A DNA stretch of 64,000 bases from Chamaelirium japonicum (taxonomy: Eukaryota; Streptophyta; Magnoliopsida; Liliales; Melanthiaceae), in NCBI GenBank assembly GCA_947650365.1, contig OX393553.1, positions 39,652,449-39,716,448 of the forward strand, written 5' to 3'. The notes beneath the pieces were generated by a model. It saw only the letters and a program-made list of their open reading frames with translations. It was not told the origin of the DNA and searched no databases. Positions 32,223 through 43,300 of this stretch are shown one piece after another. How positions within the stretch are numbered: the first letter of the stretch is position 1; the number at the start of each line of letters is the position of its first letter. Made by a program: the position numbers and the translations under genes.

Positions 32223-33010
32223 CACTACACCAAAACTGTGATTTTGTAACACACTGTTTTTTTGGTTTGTAACACTTATTGCCGTTACAAAATTGGTAAC
32301 AGTTATAAGCGTTAGTAATTGAAAATTTCTGTTAGTAATTCATAGAATAGCGTTTTTGATATAACGTAACGTTTTTTATTTATGTTTGTAACGATTACAA
32401 ATGTTACTAAAATATCATAAAATTTATTTTAAATTTTTTTTAGTTTCACGTGATTAACTCGTGACCCAAATTTAAGCGTAAGGGTTTGTTATTTTCGCGA
32501 GTCAAAGAACCGAGGCTTCGTTTGTTCGTATCTCTCCTTCCCCCGCTTCTCCCACACCGACGACACCGCTAGGTTGCTGCAGGTAAACCCCCCCTCTCTC
32601 TCTGGTTGCCGTCGGGCGTCGTGCCTCCCTCTCACCGTCATGCCTCCCGCTTCTCCCACTCGCCGTCGGGCCACCGATGTGCCGCTAGGGTTTCCGTCGG
32701 GCCGTCGGGCATCGTTCCTTCCACTCGCCGTTGGGCCGCCGGTGCGCCGCCGTCGTGCCTCCCGCTTCTCTCACTCGCCGTCGTGCCTCCTACTCACGGT
32801 GCGCTGCCATCGCACCTCCCATGTCACTATCGGGCTGCCATCGCGCTTCCCACGTTGCCATTGGGCCACCGGTGCATCGCCATCGCGCCTCCCACGTCTC
32901 CGATCTCTCTCCCTATATTCAATGAAGGGGAGGGGGGGGGAGGTGAGTTGTGAGGTCGAGTCATGGGTTTAAAGCGAAAGGGGAGGGGGAGTCACGGGTC
33001 TGAGGTGAGG
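32223..33010 (+). mobile_element. Left end of a CACTA-like transposon (right end not found)
   Basis: The sequence CACTACACCAAAACTGTGAT is a CACTA-type terminus. Subterminal GTAACACTTATTGCC / GTTACAAA / TTTGTAACG motifs recur in both orientations over the next 180 bp, as in CACTA ends. A GC-rich tract of repeated CGCCGTCGGGC and CCTCCCGCTTCTC motifs follows at 32580-32920. I found no matching TAGTG terminus or transposase, so the right limit is arbitrary. Confidence 0.4.
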
Positions 33011-34897
33011 ACGGGACTCATGGCCTCTTGAGATGGGAGCACAGTCAGTCTCTCTCTCTCTTACACACACACACAAACAAACATATTCTGAGTCACTCAT
33101 AAATTTTAATTTTAATTTTGAAAAGGAATAGTAGGTGCAGGATGCTATATTAGTTAAAATTTTTATTTTTATTTTTGAGAAGGAATAATAGGTGCAGGAT
33201 GCTATATCAGTTAAAAGAAATGCTTTTTTTTTTTAAAAAAAAATCCCTCTTTGTGTCGAGAAATGGCATTCAGTCCGAAGGTTTTCTCGATTTCACTGCC
33301 TCGATTGACATGGCAGCATGCAACAGGTGGCTGAAACCCACTAATTGAATTGTTTTCTTCAGTTGCAAATCATACTTGCCATTTAATAAAACCATAATGG
33401 TCTCTGTGTTCTGTTATTATTGGAACCTGCTCTCTTGTGCACAAATTTTGAAAATTGTCTTCCCTATTTTCTCATTCTGATAGTGTACTGCATAAATTAG
33501 TACATCGATCTGAGAATGTGATACGGATTTATCATTTTATTAACCACTCCGATGTTACTTTCATCGGACTTGCATCTGACAATAGCTTGCACTATAACAT
33601 GAAAATCAATGTGTTTTAAGAGCCAGATACTAGGATTTACTTGTAAATCATAATTTATTTTCATAACGACTGGTAGATCATTCATTGCCTCAATTTTTCT
33701 TATAGTTGTAGTCAATTATCCTTGCTAGGTCCTATTCACCTTTTTTGTTGTATAAGAAGTGATTAATTTTTATGCATGCCAAGAACTAGGCTTTTATAGC
33801 TGTTAGTTGATTTGATTTGATTTTTGGTTTTTATATATATTTTCACATAATAAGTCTAAGAAAGGTTACTGCATCTTTAGGAATAAATTTTGAAGTGCTT
33901 TTAGACACACCAGATTCTTCGAAGATGAAAAGGAACTAAGTATTGAACCTTCTATATGACAGTCGTTTTATAATCACTACCATGGCCGTCATAGTGGGGC
34001 CCAATAAAAGATATAAAATGCAAAGTGATAGTACCCATATATTCTCGATCTAGGTTTTCACATCTCTCGCACCGAAGTCGTCGACCTCTCTTCATTCTCT
34101 CCACCGGACAAATCCTCTCTCTCTCTTTCTCTCTCTCTTTCAGGTGTCATGATCTTTTAATAAACAAATATGTATATAGTGGGGTTTGAAGGCTCAACCT
34201 TTAAGAGGTAAAGAGATGCCATAAACCATAGCACAATATTGTCTTTATGTTTAACACACCCAGTTTTTATATATATAATAAATATACAGTAATTATATCG
34301 GGCTCTCGGGCCAGGTGGCGGGCTTAAGGTGGCGGCCCGAGCCCGGCGCATGGTATGTTCGGGCCGGGTTTGGGCTGTTGACTTTCGGGCTGGGCTTGGA
34401 TCGATGGGCTTTTTTTACACCCCTACCTATATTTTTTGATTGCCAATGTATATGAAATTCTATATATAAGATTTCTCATTTAGGATTCAATCACCCTACG
34501 TAGGTACATATTTTATATGGAAACTTGATGAGATCAGTATTATTTCTATGCTCTCACCATTTCAATTATAGTGATGTTTTATCTTAAACTTTATGAATTA
34601 TTCAGATGGATATTTGTGTTGTGTATTATCTTTGATGATACATTGATAACTAGTTTTTTTTCCATCTTGATAATTTTTTTCTTGCAACCAAAACTATAGC
34701 TGTAGGCTAATTCAAGTGGCACATATTAGAGAAATAACACAAGGCCAACTATTAATGAAAAAATAGATATTCTTGTTGAACCTTAGCCCCTTAAGGGTAA
34801 TGTATTTAATAATGTTTTATTTATGTTTTTCCTTTTGGAGCTATCATTTCTCTGATAAGGAGCTATGCTCCTATAGATGACATATGCATATGGTGGG

Positions 34898-34899
<2 letters not shown>
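33011..34899. other. AT-rich spacer
   Basis: It contains a 40 bp direct duplication (GGAATAGTAGGTGCAGGATG and following, at 33125 and 33182). At about 34290-34430 a GGGCC/CGGGC-rich block ends TTTTTTTACACCCCTACC, resembling one end of a TAGGGGTGTAAA-type hAT MITE. No gene was seen. Confidence 0.4.

Positions 34900-34967
<68 letters not shown>
34900..34967. repeat. (GA)n microsatellite, about 68 bp
   Basis: An almost pure AG dinucleotide run follows GGTGGGGGG. Similar runs occur at 21751-21788, 22310-22369, 23890-23951 and 32153-32180. Confidence 0.95.
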
Positions 34968-35620
34968 CACTGCTTCAAGCCATCGATCGCAGGGTTCGAG
35001 AGTCCTTCATCACCTTTGGTTCTTCATCGAAGTGAAGAGAAGGGGCCGGATTGATATTTTTCCTCTCGGGTCCCGATACAGCATACCCATATTCCCATTT
35101 TCTCCTCTGTTTTTTTTACGGGCAATGTTGTCATTCATCCGAATTCGTGAATGAAGTTGAGATCTAGAGCTAGGTGTGGGCCGCTTCTCACTGGCCACTA
35201 TAAATCGGGTAGAATCAGATTCTAAATTTTGTTACGAATCGGCTCTAGATTATTACCCAAGGTGATTACCTTAGAATCCAAAATCAGATTCTAGGTGGTA
35301 GAAGCTTAGCCAAAGAGTACCTTAGCAATTGCACGAAAGAAGGTCAAAGCTAAGGGAGGATAGATTGTTTTTGTTGTGGCTTCAAGCAGGCAGCGACAAC
35401 GGCGAAGGAGGAGGGAATTCAGCCCTTCCACCCTCTCCAACACCTCCCCCACCACCGGCAACGATGGCGACTTCCCCTTCTCTTCCCGTTTGTGGTCCAT
35501 AGAAGCATCAGAGGGTGATGCTTCCAATCATGTGCACTCTTCATCTTCATCCCTGGCAACGAACCCAGCACCTGCAATTCCTCATCCATGGTCGACCGCA
35601 CCATCAAAGTTCATCTTGAT

Positions 35621-36079
35621 TAGGGGTGGCAATGGGTCGTGTCGTGTCTGGTGTCATGTCGTGTCCAAAACCCCTAGACTCGGACCCGACCCGTTTAACT
35701 AATCGTGTTTAGATCCTAAACCCGTGCCCGACCCACTAATAAATGGGTAGACCCGATAAGACCCGTCTACCACCCGGGTCTATTCAGTTGACCCGATCCG
35801 ACCCAATCCAACTCGACACGACCTGACCCAAAAGACCCACTGGTATTATATATTATAGTATCAGATTGCGGGTAGACCCGATCCGACCCGACACGACCCG
35901 TTGAATACTAAACAGGTCTTCCTGGTTCTATCATGTCCAGACCCTAAACCCGGACCCGACCCGTTTATTAAACGGGTCTATCGTGTCGATCCGTTTACGA
36001 CCCAAACTCGTTTAGCCCTGACCCAGACCCCTAACTTCGTGTCGGGTCTGCCGTGTCGGGTCCGAAGTTGCCAGATCTA
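35621..36079 (+). mobile_element. TAGGG-ended hAT-like MITE, copy 2
   Basis: It begins TAGGGGTGGCAATGGGTCG and ends GAAGTTGCCAGATCTA. The flanks are a perfect 8 bp duplication ATCTTGAT (35613-35620, 36080-36087), the hAT signature. The body is rich in GACCCGACCC and GTGTCGGGTC motifs and has no coding capacity. Confidence 0.8.
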
Positions 36080-36243
36080 ATCTTGATCGTATCCTGGGAT
36101 GCCCATTTCTCACCCAATTGGTCACTGTCCGTGTTCAACTGTAAGTTGCAACAAGGTCATCCATTAGTTTGTCTGAATTCGAAGGTTGCCATAAGCACTG
36201 GCCTGGCAGAGCAATCATGCCGGCCTTGGTTATGCTCCACGTC

Positions 36244-36682
36244 TAGGGCTGGCAATTTCGGACCCGACACGGCAGACCCGGCACGAAGTTAGCGGGTCTG
36301 GGTCGGGGTTAAACGGGTTCGGTCGTAAAAGGGTTGATACGATAGACCCGTTTAATAAACGGGTCGGGTTCGGGTTTAGGGTCTGGACATGATAGATCCG
36401 AGAAGACCCGTTTAAAATTCATCGGGTCCTGTCGGGTCTACCCGCAATCCGATACTATACTATATAGTATTAGTGGGTCTATCGAGTAATGTCGGGTTGA
36501 GTCGGATTGGGTCAACTGAATAAACCCGTGTGGCAAAGGGGTCTTATCGGGTCTACCCGTTTTTAAACGGGTTGGGCACGGGTTTAGAATCTAGACACAA
36601 TTAGTTAAACGGATCGGGTCCGGGTCTAGGGGTTTTGGACACAACCCGAAACTAGACTAGACACGACCCATTGCCACCACTA
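36244..36682 (-). mobile_element. TAGGG-ended hAT-like MITE, copy 3 (inverted relative to copy 2)
   Basis: It starts TAGGGCTGGCAATTTCGGAC and ends CATTGCCACCACTA. The flanks TCCACGTC and TCCACGCC match at 7 of 8. It is the reverse complement of copy 2 over nearly its whole length, so the two copies form a large inverted repeat separated by 164 bp. Confidence 0.8.
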
Positions 36683-36732
36683 TCCACGCCCCATTAATCA
36701 ACTCCATTTTTTCAAGATCAGGGGGACAAGAT

Positions 36733-37204
36733 TAGGGCTGTTAATGGGCTTTGGACCGGGTTGGGCTCGACCATTCAAGCCCGACTGTGTTATGGGCCGG
36801 GTATAAACAACCACTAACCCGACCAGAAACCCGAATGTTTTTTTTATATACAATGAATACATAGTTTTAAAAGAGCCCACGTTGCAAATATCAAATGACC
36901 CAGACTTTAGGAGCATGATTTCACATATATCCTTTTTAATGCAAAACATAATCAATGCTATTTTCTACTTTTATTATGTGATCAAGAGGAGAAAAAAAGA
37001 TTTAGGTATATACCGTGCTAGAAATACGGGCTTAATTTGGGCCGGGTGTAGGATTGGGCTTTGTAAAAAAGTTTCGGACTGGGTTTGGGCCAAGGCCGAA
37101 AATTTTAATTTGGGTCCGGACTGGGTGTGGACACACACTCATAAATTTGGGCCAGACCAGGACATGGGGTGGCCCGATCCGAACCCGGCCCATTAACAGT
37201 CCTA
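36733..37204 (+). mobile_element. TAGGG-ended hAT-like MITE, divergent copy 4
   Basis: It begins TAGGGCTGTTAATGGGC and ends CCCATTAACAGTCCTA. The flanks GACAAGAT and GACGAGAT match at 7 of 8. The interior (GGGCCGGGT-rich arms around an AT-rich middle) differs from copies 1-3, so this is a related subfamily. Confidence 0.75.
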
Positions 37205-37212
37205 GACGAGAT

Positions 37213-38123
37213 CAGTCGAACTTAAGCAAGCATTGATATCAAAGGAAGTTAGACTAAGGTTGCATATGCTAGATGCCTTGAGACGACGAAAGAGCGTGGT
37301 TGGTATCCTCCTCTTCCTTGGTCCAGCAGCTGCAAAAAGGGTCCATCTCCAACCTTATGCGGTTGAGAGGACATTTCAAGCGAAGACAAGGTTTAATGAG
37401 TTTCCAAACGAAAGCCTTCGTTCCGAGGAAGGTGATAGCTTTTCAGAAGGAGAGCCACTTATGGTGCCTTAGGCTAAGGGGACTCATCATCCCCGATCGG
37501 GAAATTTGGATGAAATTAAACTTTCGGTTACCCGATCGGTCCTCGTCGTAGGGTTTACAAACATCGGTCCCATTTAATAAGATACAATCCTTTACCACCC
37601 TGATCGCATCAAGGGACCTGTTCGATTACTTTCTCGATTATATGAGAGTGGATCAAACTCCCAGTCTCAGAAAAAGAACACAGCCTAGCCCGTAGATTAT
37701 AATTTAAAGGAAGCAAATGTCATTTCCGCATCTAAAGAACACCGTAGGGGTGTAAAGGCAACGAAAGGGTGCAATCAGACGGAAAGGTAGAATCTTGCAA
37801 CTCATGTGATACATGATGATGGTGGTGGTGCGGCGGCGGCGAGAAAGAATTTCATGCTTTTAATATCAGAAAATGAGTCAGACGGCTTTGACAACAAAGT
37901 AACCTTGTACCAACCAAACGATGCCCTTTTCCAGCTTGTCATGACCAAATGTCCCTGGCTCCCCAAAATCTCCAACCACCAACCAGCATAGTGTGGTCAT
38001 GACAAGAGGGGAAGTTGATGCTTGTCATTGTTTTCCATATTAGTCTTGCTAAGGGCACCCCATCAACAACCCTACAAAACTAAGAAAAAACACAGGTACC
38101 AAGGTAATTTTGAAAGGAAAAAA
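37213..38123. other. Unassigned spacer
   Basis: Open frames of 60-83 residues occur at 37233-37551 and 37806-37991. None shows a known domain. No repeat structure was seen apart from short G/C-rich patches. Confidence 0.4.
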
Positions 38124-38548
38124 GAGTAAATTACATTTTAACCTCCAGGGTGAGGTTTATGCACATTACACTTTCAGGTTTGTGAAATTACACGTTGATC
38201 CCCTGTCAACTATATTTATTTATTATTTATTATTTTATAGCCGTGGCTTGTCTAAACACAAAGTTATAATAAAAGACGTTTCATATTCTATGCATGCCCT
38301 AAGGGTAAAGTGGTACTTAAAACTCAACATTTTAGTGATAAATCCTAGTTTAAGGTATCGTTTTACCCTTATAACATGCAACAAAGTGTGAAATGCTCTT
38401 TATTATAACTTTATTTTTTAGACAATCCATGATTTTAACAACTTTTTTACCAATAAAAATGTCTGACGAGGGTCAAAGTGTAATTTCAGAAATCTCAAGA
38501 AGAAAGTATAATAAGCATAAACCCAGGGGGTCTAAGTGTAATTTACCT
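38124..38548. mobile_element. MITE with long (about 80 bp) inverted ends
   Basis: The left arm (GTAAATTACATTTTAACCTC, then CAGGGTGAGGTTTATGC) pairs with the right end (reverse complement GTAAATTACACTTAGACCCC, then CTGGGTTTATGC), and pairing continues to GTGAAATTACACG / CTGAAATTACACT. Long inverted ends suit a Mutator-like MITE, but no 9 bp duplication is visible. It is AT-rich inside and non-coding. Confidence 0.6.
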
Positions 38549-40279
38549 ATGTGCCCATGAGATCCTCAATACCTATTCATAAGAGCACCCACCAATCCGC
38601 CATTAACGCTGCACATACAACATGTTGTCATCGCCGTGCCCGAACCCGCCATAGTTGCCTTTGGTGTCTCCTTCCTCTCCTTACTCCTCTTCCTTCCTTT
38701 TCTCGGAATGGTCTTGTTGTCGTCGGAGGGAGGAAAAGGAGGATGGCGGCAGCGGATCAAAGCGAGGAGGAGTTAATGGTTATGTGTGGTCCCTTATATG
38801 TGGGGTTTATCAAATTTAAAGGAAAATGGTATTCAACCATCCGATTTTCCATCTAGATTGGGCGATCCTGACGTGGACTTGATCACAATCGTCCGTTGCA
38901 TCAGTCTGACTGGTGATTCACACTATTTCGAGTGGCAGGCAAAGGGACGACTATGATCATTTATCACGTTAGGATGTCCCAACTGGGGTGGAAAACGGTG
39001 GGCTCGACGCGCATCACAGCTACATGCAGTCGGCTCGAGTACAATTCGCTTTCAGGTCGCCTACCATCGTGCGGTTGTGACATGCGCCGGGGCCAACCGA
39101 CTGGAGATATGAACTTTTGGAATACTAAAGGGTGAATATCTTTGCTCGTTTTTCAAATGGTGTTGTTATTTGCACTTTGCAAATTGATAAGAGCACCCAA
39201 TTCAATAAAAAAATTAAAATGTTCAATGTATCCTTGAGACATCTCAGGCCTATTGATAAGAGCATTGTCTCCGATCTGTCCTCTTTTATCATTCTTCTTC
39301 TTCCTCCTCATCCTCCCCCATCCTTCCTCTTTTCTCCTCCCGCTTGCTCCATTTCCCACCGACTCCCTAACCCTCTGGATATGTGTTCGTTGATAGCCAC
39401 TTAACAATTCTTTACCTTGTTGATGGCTCCTAACTGACATGATGATGCTGACTGGTAGTCATCAAGGTAGTGTGAAATGATCGGTGGAGAATCATTGAAC
39501 AAATTTGATCCATACGATGTTGGTGGATAGTCACCGACACATCTTCAGTGGGGATAGAGGTTCGGCAAGGAGGAAGGAGGAAGGAGGAAGGAGGAGGAGG
39601 AGAAATAATATGGGTAGAAGTAGGAGGAAAGGGATATGAGGGAAAATGCGGCGGTGACAGATTAGAGCAGGGAGGAGAGTAAAGAGAGGAAATAGAGAGG
39701 AAGAAAGGAATAAAGGCCAGTGGTAGTGGACCAGAGTAGGAAAGAAAAGGTAGGAAGGAAGGGGGCCCTCATCAAAAGGGTGCCCTTATCAAAGCATCAA
39801 ATCGGGTATGTATCCATGTATCAATTAGGCGATCCTATCAACTTATGGGGTGCAAATAATGTTTGGGAATTGGCTAGCGACACTAATCCCTTACGCCGTG
39901 GAACCCTTCAAGCTCTCAATATGGTGCTCGAAGGTTCGAGGATTGGATCCCTGAAGAGATCGCATAACCACAAATAATTCGATAGACCAATACAATAGAA
40001 CGAACATCATAGATTTACCGACAATCAAGAATTTGGATTATTACTAGAGAATGCACCTTGCGGTGATCACCTTTTACCGGACCCCACAAACCCTCATCTT
40101 GCTCCTCTCACCAAAAACACACCCACGAAGTAGAGAACAACCTACTCAAGAGATAACAAGACATATTAGAGGATCCACCAAGAGATGAAAGCGCCCAAAG
40201 TAGAAGCCAAGGTAGATGCTCCAAAGAACTAAGATGGAGACTTGGATGAACTTGAAAAAGAACCCGGAGATGACTCTTT
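38549..40279. other. Unassigned spacer left of the copia nest
   Basis: It contains a possible MITE at 38815-39140, a GGAAGGA-rich run at 39560-39600, and no supportable gene. Frames of up to about 100 residues have no recognisable domain. Confidence 0.4.
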
Positions 40280-40362
40280 ACTCTTGTTGGAAAAAATCCA
40301 ATGGTAGAGGCTTGCAATGGAAGCGATTTGCCAGTTGAAAGACTATGCGTGGTGTGCGTTAC

Positions 40363-43300
40363 TGTTAGAATTGGTGTGTTCTAAACTTGTAAAACTCTGG
40401 TTTTGATCTATTAATAAAGGATGAATGTTATTATATGATATGCATGTTGATACATAACACAGTTACTGTTAGGATTGATGTGTTCTAAGCTTGTAAAACT
40501 TTATGTTTTGGTCTAATAAAGATTGATAGTTATTATTATATGAGATGCATAGAGGTGCGTAACATAGTTACGTGTTCTTTTAAGAACAGAGAGCCATGGT
40601 TATATAGTAGTCCACTGAGTTGAAGACTGAGTGGATTGGTCCCATATAATCTAAATTAGTTCGCAGCTATGATCAGGTTGGTCGCCTCATCATGTTAAGC
40701 TGTTGGCGATGACAGTTCATGGGATGTCTTCACCATGGTCATCACCAAGCACAGTGTCTGTGGCTGAACGGAACTAACACGGTGTACAGATCAGTGAGCA
40801 GACACTGGTACACTAAGCCGTGTTTCTGCTTAGGGTAAAACGGTCCTAAACCCTAAGGAACCACGTCTGATGGACTAACCAGTTGCGTGGTGCTTTGGCG
40901 CACCAATGTGTGAGGATCCATATGCAGTGATCCAAAACCACGGTGTACTGGGTTACCCGGCTAGCGTTGCATTAGCGTGTCACTCCTGCAGGTCATCCAC
41001 ACCCCTGAAGGGAGGTGCGTTCCTTGGTGTGACTTATACTGTACCAAACCCAGGCCTGGTGGTCATCAGTTTGACTGTTGACCGGGTTCGATTACTCGAC
41101 GGGGTAATCAGAGGTACGATGTATAGATCAACCTGGAAGGAACCAAGTCATATGATCATTCGAGTCTGACGGTAGTCTTTACCGCTCGAAGTGAATCATG
41201 GCATCAAGTGGAGGGACAACGGGTTTACCACTACTAAGCGGAGAGCAGGGGTATGATGGAGAACATAGTAAGTCTGGGTGAATTGGAGTGCAGCCTGCGT
41301 CGCACTCTGGGTGGCTACGCAAGTTAACTCGAGCTCAGAGGATCGATGGTACACTCGGGTAGTGTGTCGATCGAGCTTGAGTTGGAAGCCATGAACCTCG
41401 GTCCCTGATGGTTCCACCTTATCAACATTATGTACGGTTCTTGAACCGTCTCCTCGGAACACCATAAGCAAGAGGAAGAAAGAAGTATACGCTCCGTGTG
41501 TGCTTGGCACTAGAGCACGGTAGATGCGTAACTACGTACGAGTACTAAGGGTTGAGCCCGAGACTAGTATGGAGTCGCATGTAGTAATCCCTAGCCATAA
41601 GTGAACTTCGCTGAACAGGTGCGATGCACCGGGATGTGCTGCGAGTTGACTAGTTGACTTTGCTAGAGGTACCCTCCGGTGGCCTCAGTTAATAGTAGGT
41701 AACTAGTAAAGATCACTTAAGAAGTGGCCGCTAGGTATCGCACGCTAGAAATGGTCAAAATGAGGCGTCGGGGCGTTTTGGTAAAAACCTCACTCTGCCG
41801 GACCTCACTGTTGGCCGACCCTAGTAGTGAGGCACCTTGCTAGGGCCGGCCCTATGATGTAGGGATAAGAATCCCTCATCTATAGGGCCGGCCATATAGA
41901 TAGGGATGGGGCGATAAAAACGGTTAAGATCGAGCCCTAAAAAGTGGGAAAACAGATAAATACGCGGAGAGATAAAAAGGAGATAATGAGAGGGGGTCAT
42001 TATCCCCTTGGATCCTTATCCAAGGGGGTTGGCCAGCCCTATAAAAGGACCTATGGGGCGCCGGCCCCATGTGCTAGAAAATCCGAACCCCCCCTCCTCT
42101 CATCTCTCTAGTTCTCTCCCGTTTTATCTCCCGTTTCCCGCTTGCTACTTCGTCTTCCTCGCGTGGAGTTCTTAAGAAGGAGAATGGTCGTTCTTCGGAG
42201 GCACTCAGAGATCCGAGAGCGACGTTCTGTGCATCGTGTGAGATCGGGTGAACAAGAAGGTAACATCTCTATTCGTACCATCGGCATCTTCGCGAACGAT
42301 CTTCCGTCTCCATCGACAAAGAAGACAATTCTCCGCGGTTAAAAGATCCGTACGAAAGGTATGTGTAATCTAACATGTAGATCTAGCGAGCATTATGATT
42401 TGCATGCATGCTAGTTAATCATTGCGCTAGATTGCCGTTAGGGGTTTTCGATTCTCGTGCATACACATGCACACATATATAGATTAGTTTCCATGAAAGT
42501 TTAAATAGTGTAACGTGCACCATGAACGGTCTTTCGACCGCCAAATCGCTTCCGCTGCGAGCCTCTGACCCGGATTAAACTCCAACAATTGGTATCAGAG
42601 CAGCATAAGTGGTGTGCGTTTCATATTTTTTTCATGAAACCAACATGTGTGCGCATGATGAATGCGTGAGATCATCGGGGTTCTTACGCTTAGATCATGC
42701 ATATGTATAGATTGTGCTTGTTCTATTAATCATTCTTGCAGGGCGCCGCTATAAAAATCTTGATCTATGCTTTGTGCTTGCTACCGGGGGTCGGACCCCG
42801 AGTTAGCAATTGTCTGGATTTGCTTTCTGTGTGTGGATATGTAATTGAGCCTTAGATTGGGCGAGTGATAGGGGTTGACCATCCTTGGTTTCCCATGGCC
42901 TTTTTCTAGGTGTGTTTTCTTTTCTTTCTAGGAAATTGTGTACGAGCGAGCACTTGCTCGAAGCATACTAGACTTTTTCAGTTACAGATCGAGAAGAAAG
43001 ATGTGCCAAAGAAATCCACCATCGGGAGCGGAAGCGGAACCCTGGAGGATGAAGACGATCCGGTAAAGTGTTCGCGAGCGCGACGGAGGAGCCGGACCGA
43101 GGAACCTTGCGAAGAAAGCTAGAGGCCTACGCTGTGCTAATTAGATTCAGGGGTCGGACCCTGAACTTAATTCAGTTTTAATGGTTGCTTTCTTTAATTA
43201 GTTCTTTATGCTTCATATCGAACCCCGATGAGATAATATGATTATCAGTTTTCAGAGGGATGCCTTTCCCCTCCGGTCCAAGCGACTGTTTGAGGATAGG

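Noticed and set aside
32574-32972. GC-rich frames of 64-132 residues
   Set aside because: They are made of repeated CGTCGGGC/CCTCCCGC motifs in a CACTA-like end and open in three frames at once, typical of a low-complexity repeat.
40363-40570. A simple 104 bp tandem duplication at the start of the 5' LTR
   Set aside because: It is better explained as the first 104 bases of the level 1 LTR followed by the start of the level 2 LTR, because the GTTAC duplication and the continuation at 48615 fit exactly.
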